Shown here in pieces: positions 35,870-46,256 of a DNA stretch of 64,000 nucleotides. The stretch is from positions 13,468,082 through 13,532,081 of the forward strand of contig OZ025211.1 in assembly GCA_964019055.1 (NCBI GenBank), written 5' to 3'. This stretch comes from Anthopleura xanthogrammica. Taxonomy: Eukaryota > Cnidaria > Anthozoa > Actiniaria > Actiniidae. Position numbers and translations under genes: made by a program. The notes beneath the pieces are model-generated. The model was not told the origin of the DNA, did no database searches, and saw nothing but the letters and a program-made list of their open reading frames with translations. The stretch's first letter is position 1, and each line of letters opens with the position of its first letter.

Positions 35870-36918
35870 CAAAAGTTATGTCTTGTCTTTGATCTATCTA
35901 CAATCCATAATCTATATATATATATATATATTTATGCCAAATTTTGAAATGAGTATCTTTCTAATGAGTTTGATACAAAAATTATAATAATATATGGGTT
36001 AACAGGATTTGATATAATACAATAAAATACAACATGATGTTTTTGATATTGAATTATCATCTTTTACAGGGATTTATAGTAGAGGGTCATGCACATGTCA
36101 CATTTTTGATGATCTTTTTTTTAATTTGAATGTGTTATTGAAACCCATGCATGCCACCCTGACCCTCCACTCACTTTACATAATAAGTGGTCCCTACCGT
36201 ATCAGTTTTCTGCATCATCTCTGTTCTATACTGATGGGGGATATGTGTGGTTGTGACATCTGACAGGAAGTTGAGACATGGGATGTTCTCAACAATTATA
36301 CGTTCCACCAATATGATGTAATTTGCTTTTTGCTTCATATTTTCATTGGCACTTGGTATGCAGACTCCATTGAACATTTCAAGGACTCCATCACTTGGAG
36401 CCTCATCAGATAATTGGTTACCAGGAACTCTATTTTCAGTTGACATCATTGTAACACAATGTTTGTCTTCACTTTGGTGGTCCTCAGTCATATAGTGTAC
36501 CTCTTGTTTGTAATCAAGATTGTCAAAGGTGATTTTCCTTCCACAATCTTCAGAAACTACTTGCAACAAGTTGTTCTCCTTATTTTCATCATGATTGGCA
36601 TTTGTCGACTCACTCTGTTGAGCACTCTCCTGTGTTTTGGCCATGTAGTGACTCTGTTTGAGGACTGCATCTTTAATTTGCTTATTGTAATCCTGACCAA
36701 ATTCATCCAGCTTCTTGTAGAGGAATGTATGGCTTGTGGTCAGCTTAAGAGGACCAAGTCGAGCTAAAGTTCCCTATAGAGAATATGGAAATATTTATCA
36801 TCAGCTTATTATTTGCAGTCACTATACATGAATATCTTGTCAGTTTTGTTTTTCTAAAGAAAGGCGAAGTAGAGCGACAGACTCAAAACCAGCCATTTCG
36901 TTTCACGTACAAGCAAGT

Positions 36919-37062
36919 GAGAGGGCCCTGATCAAGAATTAAGGGGTAAAATGGTCCGAGTTGGGATTCACTTTTTTTGTGGGCTGGGAAATGGGATTTC
37001 ATGCAGTGGTACTGGGATTTATTTTTTAAAAAAACAATAGAAAAATGGGATTGAGATTTCAG
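36919..37062. mobile_element. MITE copy B of the GGGATTT-rich family
   Basis: AGGGGTAAAATGG, GGCTGGGAAATGGGATTT and ACTGGGATTTA follow the same order as at 16638-16871. The right end is not recognisable. It lies in the intron 36774-37243 of the DUF6589-like gene. Confidence 0.6.
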
Positions 37063-38114
37063 CAAAACACACCTTCCACAAAATGACTCTTGCATAATAA
37101 ATTATTATCATTTCAGTATATTGATCAGTATTATCCCCACCCCATGCCCGGCCTCCGTCCCATAGGTGCTTTATATCTCAAGAGTTTATAAAGCCCGCAT
37201 ACATCTCAACTACTTGGGAAAACTTTACATGATATCTACTTACCATCCAGTTTGAATGATAGAGGAAGGTAGTAACCAAAAGTTGAACTGCAATCATGAA
37301 TTTTGATCTGTTTTTCAAACAAATCGCTGCTGCCATGCCGATCGCTCCAAAATTGGTTCGTGATGGGTGAGTTGCTCTTCTCTTGCTGTTGATACTAGCG
37401 GCTGATAAGAGGTAGTAGAATAGTGGAGCTCGCTCTTTGATCTCGTTTGCCAACTTTTCCACAGTAAACGATAACATGCTAGACTTATCTGTCTTCCTCA
37501 GGCAACTGGGATTCGTTTTTGAACGCCATTCGCTTCATTCTCGACGTCTTTCGCCATGAGTGCTATCAGTTCTTTCTTGACACAAGGAGATTTCCAGGCC
37601 GCATGTGCTATCTGCTTGTAAGTACCACGAACGAGCATCTTTCCTAGTGACTCTAAATCCTCTGGTAACTTCCTTTCTTTTTCTTTGGAGGGCCATTGTA
37701 TCCTGACTTTTACATCAACACTTTTTTTTTCGGTCGAAATCGGAAGGCTTCCGATTTTAATAGGAGATACTGTGCATGTTTCACGCGGCGGTGCTCTTGT
37801 TCGAACGGGTGTCGAACATAAACTTGCGCTTGAAGAAGGCACTTTGATTGACTCGTCGGAATCTACGCAAACTTTCTTAGGCGTGGAGATCACATCTTCA
37901 GAAGCACTTCTCTTCAGTTGAGAATTCTGAGGAGGTTTGGATAAGTTGTATCGTTCTTGTATAAGGCTATAAAGTCTCTCTTGTTGCTCAATCACACCTC
38001 GACGTTTCTTCAATAGTTCTAAACAAGTTTTGCAAATATAGTCGCTTGATCGCGAAAAAGAAAAGGGAAGGTTCTTAAGCTCTTCTTTAACCTTGAAACT
38101 TCCTTTTCCCTTCA

Positions 38115-38407
38115 CTAAATACCTCTTGCTGTGTTCTAAAATATCTCGAGAACAAAGAATACAACACTTTTCGAAATCCATGCGAAATCTTTTTGCCGGG
38201 AAAAGCCAAAACAAGCCATGACACATGAGTCGGCCTGGTACGAGTAGGATACAGCCAATGAGAGCGCGCGTAAGAATTGTAATCGAAGTAACCAATCAGT
38301 ATCTAGTACATATATCTCGGTACAGTGCTGGGGGTCTAGAACACGATTTGTGTCGCTGATTCGCAGACGGACATAACCTGGGTTTTCATTCGGCTGCACG
38401 CAGGCTA
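38115..38407 (-). repeat. Right terminal inverted repeat, 293 bp
   Basis: Reverse complement of 27219-27511. It contains the ATG (38181-38179) and first codons of the DUF6589-like gene, so its promoter must lie within the outer 225 bp or so. Confidence 0.95.
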
Positions 38408-38415
38408 GTATAACT
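38408..38415. repeat. Right 8-bp target site duplication GTATAACT
   Basis: Direct copy of 27211-27218, abutting the transposon end. Confidence 0.93.
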
Positions 38416-38480
38416 TGAATGGAGCGATAAATATTAGGGTCTGATTTTTGTCCCTTCTTGAAAACAGGGGTCACTTGAAA
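38416..38480 (-). pseudogene. LINE reverse transcriptase, fragment upstream of the insertion
   Basis: Reads TPVFKKGQKSDPNIYRSIQ, the early reverse-transcriptase block. It continues in frame with VIPVVSKIF on the far side of the 11.2-kb transposon at 27218. Further 5' there is a stop, so the LINE copy is 5'-truncated or decayed here. Confidence 0.75.
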
Positions 38481-38736
38481 TCAGATTTATCTGATTTATT
38501 TGCATTTTCAACATTGGTACTCACCTGGACGCTAGAGACAAATGTGGTTAAACTTGTATTTAAGGTTAGTACTGGTTTCTTTGAGGTGCATTTCTGTTTC
38601 CTGTGTATCGGCTTCTTTGCCTTCTAGTATAGCCTCTACCCCGGCTTAAAAAAGGAAATGGTCTTCTTTGCTCAGACCTCGTATTTTGGTTTCAAGTAGA
38701 ACCTTGGCTATTGTAGTTATGCTTGAATGTGTAAGC

Positions 38737-38945
38737 TTAGATGTCACCTTCCTCCGTCAGATCTTTTACTAATTTGCTCAGCTCAGTTCCAAATAATAGG
38801 TCTGTGACAGGATTTTGGTCACTACACAACAAGCGATATTCGAATTTCATATCCGATTTGATCAGAGCTCTTCTTCGAAGGTCTATTCCATGTGATGCGT
38901 CACTTAACAGCAACACTGTCTGAACAAGTCTGTTGTCATGACGAC
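38737..38945 (-). pseudogene. Coding fragment resembling DIRS-type gag
   Basis: A minus-strand frame of about 69 codons reads LLSDASHGIDLRRRALIKSD, then LLCSDQNPVTDLLFGTELSK, ending EEGDI-stop. The pattern LRRR...LCS...PVT-x-LFG-x-x-L resembles a region I recall from cnidarian DIRS/tyrosine-recombinase elements. There is no neighbouring reverse transcriptase, so it is an isolated fragment. Confidence 0.35.
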
Positions 38946-39063
38946 AAAACGTAATCTCTTATCTTTAGTTTTTATAATAGATTTATTTTTTACTTCGTAA
39001 TTAAAACGATTACCAGAAGAACAGGTCTAAGACAGCACAGGTAGCACCAACAGCAACAGCACA

Positions 39064-39170
39064 AGAGAAACAGCACCGACAGCAACAGCACCAACAGCAA
39101 CAGCACCAACAGCAACAGCACCAACAGCGACAGCACCAACAGCGACAGCACCAACAGCAAGAGCAAGAAC
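39064..39170. repeat. 15-bp minisatellite (CACCAACAGCAACAG)n
   Basis: About six to seven units with occasional A-to-G changes. It could encode Gln/His or Thr/Ala/Pro repeats in plus frames, but no gene context was found. Confidence 0.85.
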
Positions 39171-39179
39171 AGGAGAACA

Positions 39180-40570
39180 ATTAAGTGCAGGAACTCGAGA
39201 ATAAGAACGAAGAGTAAGTAGACGAAGCTGAAAAAACTTACATAATTACACGTCATTTCAGGTCTCAAAGGAATTTTCTACCAGCTAAATGTCAATTTTC
39301 TAATAGAAATTTCAAAAAGGGTCTAACCTTTCATTTTCATTTGGCTTATTCATAGTCTTAACTTATACCTATATACTTTATTTTTGGACCAGTTATAGAG
39401 CTAAGATGAAATCTTAAAATGATGTTAATTTTAGCTTGACTGACGTTACCTTGGCAACGATAAACAAATATTGTTGAAATTGGTTTTTATCGAATAACTC
39501 TAAAACTCGATGAGACCTAGACAAGCGGCAAACGACATCACCAACTTCAAGCTATTGCAAAACGATTCCAACTATTTTTAAGAAAATCAATGTTAGATTT
39601 CAGGTAATTCGCCGAAATATTCTAAAGCCGTGATTTTCGCACATTGAAAGTTACGGCGGACCGAGAGTTTTTCAGAAAAACCGAATTACTATTAAAATAC
39701 TCCAAAACAAACCCTTCCTAATACACCTTTATGCTAAATCCTCACATATGACCTGAAAGAGCAATCATAGTAGAAACACACCATACAGTATATTTCCTCA
39801 TGGATTTGGTATGTATAGTGTTATGAGGATTATAACATAGCCTTCCAAAAACAGGATTTTTCATGATTTGTGGCCTAAAAAGTGACCCACCCCTGTAACT
39901 TTTGAAGCAAAAGGCAGAAATCAAAACCAAATCAGGCTTTGCCATATCTCATTAAGTCTAACTTCTGCACCAAGTTTCGTCAAATTCGGTGGAACCCCAT
40001 TCCCATCTTCTGGAACACTTTCTGGGACAATGACTCTTAAGCAATTGACACTTGGTTTACATTAATCTTCATAAATGTGATTAGGTCACGTGACCTTACT
40101 TGTCATGAGATAGTTGTGAAAGACCAAAATATTTGTACCTTTTTCGTCAGTTTAAATGAAAAATATAAATACACCTTTATTTTCTCATCTTGTGATGGTT
40201 TTTTAAAATACTAATATTTCTGCGCTTGCAAATAGGACTTTTTTACTCGCTGATGTGGCTTTGATCCGAGGTTCAATTTGAAATGCGAAAATGATGAAGC
40301 AAACTTTGAAAGCTGTCAAATTGGAAGACCTTAAACAATGTTTCTATTTGGCTGTTGACTATTATTACCATAATCATATTCACATATTAACAATATCATC
40401 AAAACATGTACTACTTAAAGTTAATATATTAAACTTCATTCCCAGTACCAAATCGTACGAACTGTAGTTTCCATACTTTGACTTATTCTTTATAATGAAC
40501 AGTGACTAACAGTGTCAGTATTTAAATAGTCGGTTCCGGACGGTATGACAACCTTGATTGGGCATGTAGT
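39180..40570. other. No supported gene
   Basis: AT-rich sequence without recognisable coding or repeat structure. Confidence 0.5.
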
Positions 40571-40802
40571 ATAATGGGTCAAACTTCATCTTCTGTTAAG
40601 TGTTTCTACATACGTCTCCACACTTACAAGCCTTGGAGCAATGAAGAGATAAACGAACACAAGTACATCGTCTGTTTGCACAGCTGCTTTCACGAGAACA
40701 ACCGCAGCATGCTGGGCTCTCAGGGAGTCAAATTCGGCCATCTCGACGAATATGCCCGCGCTCATATCAGCAGTATTCCGCTTCATATCATTCGTTTTCA
40801 AG

Positions 40803-41314
40803 ATGGCGGCCTTCATCGAAAAAATGCATGAAATAACAAACGAGTACATTAACGAATGCAGAACTCCATCAGAAAAGGATATCGCCATCAAAATAACGTC
40901 TGAAGTACTTCAGTTGTCAAGAGCAGTTATCAAATAACATACTTGGCTAGGAAGCTGAATTTAAGTACGTTTGCTCAACCTTACAGAATGCTTGGTAAGG
41001 AATTTGAACAAAGGAATACTTAAGCAGTTAGGAGGATGAACATTTCCTGCTCCTTGAGAAAACCATGGACAGTGGCATCTCCAAGGAACATTACATTTGA
41101 AGAATATAATAGCTTGAGTGGAATAGTGATCTCATGGCAGCTGGGAGAGAAGACTAAGGCGACGAAACACGTAGAAGAACTTAAGATTTACTCAATGGAT
41201 AACTTCATTTACCTTATGGTGGCAGTAGCAAACAAATACGACAAGAATGCTTTAAATGAGGACACTGTTTTATACAAACAGGCAAAGATGGTGGAATATG
41301 CAAGGCAGTGGTAA
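40803..41314 (+). CDS. Weak small-gene candidate, two short ORFs
   Basis: ATGGCGG at 40803 has a good start context and opens MAAFIEKMHEITNEYINE to a stop at 40935. A second ORF at 41036-41314 encodes 92 residues (MNISCSLRKPWTVASP... to a stop). Both are amphipathic or helical in places, with no domain I know. No splice pair linking them was established. They may be chance ORFs. Confidence 0.2.
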
Positions 41315-42000
41315 ATATCAACCATCCAATAAACATTAAGTATTCAAAAAAAATAGAAATTGTTCGTGTCAATTTTCGCTATGGAAGATGGAATAGAATG
41401 GAAATTTCCGAACACACCATTTCACACTAAATAAGCTGTAACCATGTCCCGTTTTAAGATCTAATGTTTTGATGAATATAATTATTCAAGCCCTTTCAAA
41501 AACAAGAGTGGAAATTAATCCCAAGTTGTAAAAAATATGTACTATTTACTGTTATATGGTGATTTATATTTATTCCCTATACATATATATATGCGCATGT
41601 GTAGATGTTTAGATATGTGGAATGTTCGGCCAATGATTACTTTGAAAAAGCAGATTTGTCCTACATTACAAGTTTATCCATTGTCAGTAAGCCATATACA
41701 GTATAAAGAGACATAACATTGTGGTCTGAATTTTTTTACTGTTAGCTTAACACAAATTATGGTGAATCAAAGAATTAAATATTGTTGTCATGTTGTCAAA
41801 GAGCTTTCTTAGATGTTGATATTCTGGGTATTTGGAGAGTGTTTGCATACAGATGCATGAAGAGTGGAAAAAAAACTTTTTTCGTTAACTTGAATCGCGG
41901 TTCAGTGATTGCACATGCACTCTAAATTTACTAATTACTAATTTGTACAAAATAGTACAATTTAGTATCAGTAAAGTTTCACGCTTTTACTAAATGCACT

Positions 42001-42068
42001 CAATAATAATAATAATTATTATTATTATTATTATTATTATAATTATAATTATTATTATTATAATTATA

Positions 42069-42102
<34 letters not shown>
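42001..42102. repeat. (ATT/AAT)n simple repeat
   Basis: Alternating AAT and ATT runs directly upstream of the LINE. A similar run (45735-45752) follows its 3' end, which could be the target or tail of the insertion. Confidence 0.9.
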
Positions 42103-42104
<2 letters not shown>

Positions 42105-42109
42105 AGCAT

Positions 42110-45100
42110 ATTAGCACTCCGAGTATAGTTGCTTAAGAAATTAGCTCTTGATGTTTTAAACGTTTTATCTCTAATTTAGATACTTTTGATGCTTTTTACC
42201 ACGCTAATTTTGTTTCTAAGTATTTGTACTGTCAAATTATGCTTTCTTATTCGAGAAATTCTTTGCTATCTCGCTGTTTGTGGTGGAAATGTTCTGTTGG
42301 CTTTCAAACTTCCCGCCATTGTTTGACAACTGGTCATCGCTATGGTCAATTTCCACTGGATTCTTCGACTTGGAATACTATGAAATCTCTTGGTATCTTA
42401 CGTCAGTTCAGAGGAAAACGTGGTGGTCGATCTCAAGCAAAAGACGATGGTATTCGATCGATAAAATCAATCTTTTCGCGTTCTACCAGGATATTAAATA
42501 TTCAAGATTCGTTCCTTCGTTCACCTTGGCTGAACACCGCAAATAAACACAAGCATTTTCATCGTGGAATCAATACCAATAACTTGTGCTACCCTCGCCG
42601 CATACCTTTATCATCAAATGTTCGAAGAAGCTCTAAACTTTGCCTATTAAACTGCCGGTCAGTATGCAATAAACCTTTGATTATAAATGATTTTATTGTT
42701 GAAAATGATATTGAGTTGCTTTGTTTAACTGAAACTTGGTTGAATACAAATAATTCAAATTTACAATTAGTTATTAATGAAATAACTCCGAAGGGCTATG
42801 TTTTTCACCACATCCCTAGAAACTCTAGAGGAGGAGGTGTTGGTCTACTTTTTAAAAAATCTCTGAAATTAAATAAAATTTCGATATCTAAATTTAAGTC
42901 GTTTGAGATCATGGGTATATCTCTAAACTCATCTCCGTCTACTATTTCAATTTTTGTTTTATTTAGACCACCTCCATCAAGTCGGAACAAACTTTCAAAT
43001 CAAATGTTTTTTGATGAGTTTTCTCATTTTCTAGAACAGTTTTCTATTAACTCAGCCTCATTTCTTCTTGTGGGTGATTTCAACTTTCATGTTGAAGATC
43101 AAACTAATTCTCATGCTCTTGAATTTCTTAATATCTTGAATCTTTTCAATTTGTCTCAACATGTTGAACTGCCTACATACAAAGAGAAACACATACTCGA
43201 CCTTATTATTACCAATACAAATAGCAATTTAATTGATAAAGTTTCTGTCTCTGATCCTGCAATATCCGACCACTCTGCTGTGTTTTGTGAACTACTTACT
43301 AAAAAGCCATCTTTTGAAAGAATTGTTTCAAAATGCCTAAAGATCAGATCAATTGACGTTGAATCATTAAAAAAAGATATTGATTGTTCCAGTTTAATAA
43401 CCTCACCAGCAGATGATATCAACAGCCTTACTTCACAATATCACTCTGAGCTGTTGTCTATCCTAGACTCACATGCTCCTGTCAAAGAGCGTATTATAAC
43501 AATGAGACCATCTGCTCCTTGGTACACGGAAGGGATAAAATCTGAAAAGACTAAGCGTCGAAGACTTGAGAGAACCTGGCGAGGCTCACGTCTTACAATT
43601 CATCGTGATTTATATGTAGAGCAATGTTGGGTAGTAAAGAAACTTATTCAGAAATCTAAAGATGAACATTTTTCTAACATTATTAAGGACAATATGTCCA
43701 ATCAGAAAGTTTTGTTTTCCACTTTTGACAAATGGCTACACAGGAATCCGGAGGAATCCTTTCCTGTTGCACCTACCGCTAAACATCTTGCTAACTCTTT
43801 TAGGGACTTCTTTGTTGGCAAAATTAAGGCTTATCAAAGTAGTTTTGTTTCTCATTCATCCCACCTGGGCATCCATCCAGTTTTACCAGCGTCTCAACAT
43901 CTTATTTCATTTTCTGAAATTGCATGTGATGATCTGTCTAAACTCATACTTCCACTTGTCAGCAAATCCTGTGTTCTTGACCCTTTGCCTGGTGTTATTC
44001 TCAAAAGAACCATTGAAATGCTCCTTCCTTCCATTACAAAAATTGTCAACTTATCTTTAAATACTGCAACAGTGCCTAGCAATTTAAAGGAAGCGATAGT
44101 GAGACCAGTCATCAAAAAACATAATCTGCCTCAAGATGAATTTTCCAGTTTCAGACCAATATCAAACTTGACATTTCTCTCCAAGGTTGTAGAAAAGGTG
44201 GTCGCCTCTCAACTGGCAGAGCACTTGGAGAAAATTGATCTCCATGAAAAATTTCAATCAGCCTACAAGAAATTCCATAGTGTTGAGACAGCACTTTTGA
44301 GAGTTCACAATGATATTCTTCAAGCTATTGACAGACAGTCTGCAGTTATTTTAGTATTACTTGATCTATCAGCTGCTTTCGATACGGTAGATCATAACAT
44401 TCTTCTTGAGAGGCTTTCAACTAGATACAGCATCAATGGAAAAGTTCTTCGATGGTTTAAATCCTACCTCAGTGATAGATGCTATCGAGTGAAAGTAAAC
44501 GGTGCTTCATCTTCTTCTCAACTTCTAGAATGCGATGTCTCCCAAGGCTCTATTCTGGGACCCATTTTATTTCTTTTATACACCGCACCAATTGGTGATA
44601 TTATGCGGAAGTGCAACATCAACTTTCATTTATATGCTGATGACACCCAACTTTATTTCACATTTTCTACATCTTCCTCAATTGAGTGGGATAGAGCAAA
44701 CCAGCAAATTGAGACCTGTGTATCAGAAATTGATAGATGGATGACTTCCAACAAGTTGAAACTTAATGACGACAAAACTGAAATTCTTGTTTTAACTAAC
44801 CCTTGTCGTCCTAGACCACCTATTGAATCCCTTCAAATTTCGAACTCATCTATTGCTCTATCAACATCAGCTCGTAACATCGGTGTCATCTTTGATGAGT
44901 CATTGTCGTTGGAAAATCAGATACTTTCTGTATGTAAAACCTGTTTTTTTCATATTCATAATATTTGGAAACTTAGAAAGTATTTGAGTCGAAATGCATG
45001 TGAAACTCTTGTCCATGCCCTCATTTCCTCGAAGCTTGACTTCTGCAATTCTTTACTATATGGTCTCCCTAATGTTTCTCTGAAAAAGTTGCAACATGTT

Positions 45101-45752
45101 CAAAACGCAGCCGCTAGGCTTGTTACCTTCTCAAGGAAACAAGAACATATCACTCCCATCTTATATGATTTGCACTGGCTACCTGTTGAACAGCGTATTG
45201 TTTTCAAGATTCTTCTACTTACTTTCAAAGTTTTACATAATCAGACTCCTTCTTATCTGTTTGACTTGGTGCAACCTTATGTGCCATCACGTTCCTTAAG
45301 ATCAAAGTCTCAGAACCTTTTGACGAAACCTAATTATAACCTAAATCACTATGGCAAAAAAGCCTTCTCCACTGCAGCCCCTGAACTATGGAACAGCCTC
45401 CCACAGAACATAAGATCATCTATTTCACTCTCACAGTTCAAACATGAGGTTAAAACCGGGCTTTTTAAGCAAGCATTTTATAAGTCGTCTTATTCTGAAA
45501 CCATAATATTTTACATTTTTATAAACTTTATAATTTTATATCTATACACTACTTTTATCATGTTGTCTATATATATATATATATATATTAATAAATTAAA
45601 CATAAAATGTACATAAAGTCCAATTATACATGATACAATAAAGATTAAGTTAATGTTCCCAAAACTTTTATATAATACATTTGTAAAGCGCAGTTGAACC
45701 ATGGGGAATTAGCGCTTAATAAAATATAATTTATTATTATAATAATAATAAT
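42110..45752 (+). mobile_element. L2/CR1-type LINE, near full length
   Basis: One long ORF, followed by a 3' end with AAAGCGC...GCGCTTAATAAAATATAA and an (ATAATA) tail. It is flanked on both sides by AAT/ATT repeats. A separate N-terminal ORF1 was not found, so it may be a one-ORF type or lightly 5'-truncated. Confidence 0.8.
42239..45616 (+). CDS. LINE ORF2-type protein: APE endonuclease and reverse transcriptase, intact
   Basis: An uninterrupted frame of about 1,125 codons from the ATG at 42239. The endonuclease spans roughly residues 135-370: KLCLLNCRSVCNK, CLTETWL, GGGVGLLFKK, FLLVGDFNFHVED and ISDHSAVFCEL hold the expected N, E, D, N and H residues. The reverse transcriptase follows: FSSFRPISNLTFLSKVVEK, LDLSAAFDTVDHN, CDVSQGSILGPILF and YADDTQLYF. 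The PQGS motif has Ser for Pro. The C-terminus (DLHWLPVEQRIVFKI, AFSTAAPELWNSLP) is the helical tail common in cnidarian L2/CR1 copies. The absence of stops over 3.4 kb suggests a recent insertion. It would nick target DNA and prime reverse transcription in the nucleus. Confidence 0.9.
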   Translation: MLSYSRNSLLSRCLWWKCSVGFQTSRHCLTTGHRYGQFPLDSSTWNTMKSLGILRQFRGKRGGRSQAKDDGIRSIKSIFSRSTRILNIQDSFLRSPWLNTANKHKHFHRGINTNNLCYPRRIPLSSNVRRSSKLCLLNCRSVCNKPLIINDFIVENDIELLCLTETWLNTNNSNLQLVINEITPKGYVFHHIPRNSRGGGVGLLFKKSLKLNKISISKFKSFEIMGISLNSSPSTISIFVLFRPPPSSRNKLSNQMFFDEFSHFLEQFSINSASFLLVGDFNFHVEDQTNSHALEFLNILNLFNLSQHVELPTYKEKHILDLIITNTNSNLIDKVSVSDPAISDHSAVFCELLTKKPSFERIVSKCLKIRSIDVESLKKDIDCSSLITSPADDINSLTSQYHSELLSILDSHAPVKERIITMRPSAPWYTEGIKSEKTKRRRLERTWRGSRLTIHRDLYVEQCWVVKKLIQKSKDEHFSNIIKDNMSNQKVLFSTFDKWLHRNPEESFPVAPTAKHLANSFRDFFVGKIKAYQSSFVSHSSHLGIHPVLPASQHLISFSEIACDDLSKLILPLVSKSCVLDPLPGVILKRTIEMLLPSITKIVNLSLNTATVPSNLKEAIVRPVIKKHNLPQDEFSSFRPISNLTFLSKVVEKVVASQLAEHLEKIDLHEKFQSAYKKFHSVETALLRVHNDILQAIDRQSAVILVLLDLSAAFDTVDHNILLERLSTRYSINGKVLRWFKSYLSDRCYRVKVNGASSSSQLLECDVSQGSILGPILFLLYTAPIGDIMRKCNINFHLYADDTQLYFTFSTSSSIEWDRANQQIETCVSEIDRWMTSNKLKLNDDKTEILVLTNPCRPRPPIESLQISNSSIALSTSARNIGVIFDESLSLENQILSVCKTCFFHIHNIWKLRKYLSRNACETLVHALISSKLDFCNSLLYGLPNVSLKKLQHVQNAAARLVTFSRKQEHITPILYDLHWLPVEQRIVFKILLLTFKVLHNQTPSYLFDLVQPYVPSRSLRSKSQNLLTKPNYNLNHYGKKAFSTAAPELWNSLPQNIRSSISLSQFKHEVKTGLFKQAFYKSSYSETIIFYIFINFIILYLYTTFIMLSIYIYIYINKLNIKCT

Positions 45753-46256
45753 ATTTTCTTTAGGTAGTCAAGAAGTGATCGTCTCAAAACATTTCTTCCT
45801 TGTATTTCTATTCATCCAGTATTTATGTCACGGCAAGAGTTAATATTATAAAGCAATTCTCACTAGTGAGATTTACGTTTCTTTTTCCTAGGTCAGTAAT
45901 TCCTTTAACTATTGTTCATGCTGTTTGATCTTAATATTTATCTAATTTTTTTGTCTTAGATTTTCTTTATTTTTTTAAATTTCTAGAACCAATGTTTGTT
46001 TTCGTTTTTTCATATTTGAATCAGAGCGAGCTATAGATAGTTCGTTATAATTTGAATTAAGCTCGAGCACATAACTGACACGGGATGGACGCGCACTGAA
46101 ACGTTTAAACAAAACCGATAATGCAAAAGAACAAAGAATCGAATAGAAACCAAATCGCTCATCTTGGGGATCAACAAGGAGCACGTTCTTCGGTGAGGAA
46201 CCAGGTCGAGAACGAAAAGTTAGCTTCTGGAACGAACTCCACTCCACAATGTTCAA

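Larger units (their letters stand above)
33977..35913. mobile_element. Two head-to-head Penelope-like element copies (inverted pair)
   Basis: Arms 33977-34715 and 35176-35913 are inverted copies at very high identity. The left (minus) copy extends further 5', to about 35175. Both encode the Penelope C-terminus with a GIY-YIG endonuclease and both end beyond a hammerhead-like motif, abutting (TA)n tracts. The pair sits inside the intron 33650-36197 of the DUF6589-like gene. Inverted, 5'-truncated pairs are a known feature of Penelope insertions. Confidence 0.85.
31666..38181 (-). pseudogene. DUF6589-like zinc-finger protein, candidate transposase of the 11.2-kb element
   Basis: Exons on the minus strand are 38181 to about 37535, then after a one-base frame loss to 37244; 36773..36198; 33649..33386; and 32880..31666. 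Splice sites are GT-AG and phases agree. The N-terminus (MDFEKCCILC... YICKTCLELLKKRR) has paired CxxC motifs and its first codons lie inside the right inverted repeat. Later blocks, VHYMTEDHQSEDKHCVTMM, ENIPCLNFLSDV, VVGDQLSVECGV, NGFTPEERLDGLHFEVADWH and MLLLNFWDAISEGDGQRVIR, match what I remember of DUF6589 proteins. Near the C-terminus a C2H2 finger (CRYPGC...H-x4-H) is inserted. Total about 1,000 residues. The frameshift around 37535 is the only disruption I see. The transposase role is inferred from its position in the element; the acidic catalytic residues were not identified. Confidence 0.7.
27219..38407. mobile_element. 11.2-kb DNA transposon with RecQ-like helicase and DUF6589-like protein
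   Basis: Ends are TAGCCTGCGTGCAG and its inverse, with 293-bp inverted repeats (27219-27511 and 38115-38407) differing at about two positions. It is flanked by 8-bp direct repeats GTATAACT. Inside are a plus-strand RecQ-like helicase and a convergent minus-strand multi-exon gene with N-terminal CxxC fingers, DUF6589-like blocks and a C2H2 finger. The whole unit interrupts a LINE reverse-transcriptase ORF. Helicase-bearing DNA transposons are known (for example the AcademH lineage of Academ), and this could belong there or be a distinct group; an 8-bp duplication alone would also fit hAT or P. The near identity of the repeats argues for recent movement, although both genes now carry lesions. 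Nested in it are a Penelope pair and smaller elements. Confidence 0.85.

Noticed and set aside
38136..38474. Minus-strand ORF spanning transposon end and LINE flank, and its mirror at 27227-27490
   Set aside because: These reading frames run through the inverted repeat and join unrelated sequence; only the segment from 38181 is part of a gene.
38990..39268. Leu/Val-rich minus-strand ORF resembling a membrane protein
   Set aside because: It is the antisense reading of the 15-bp CAG/CAC minisatellite.
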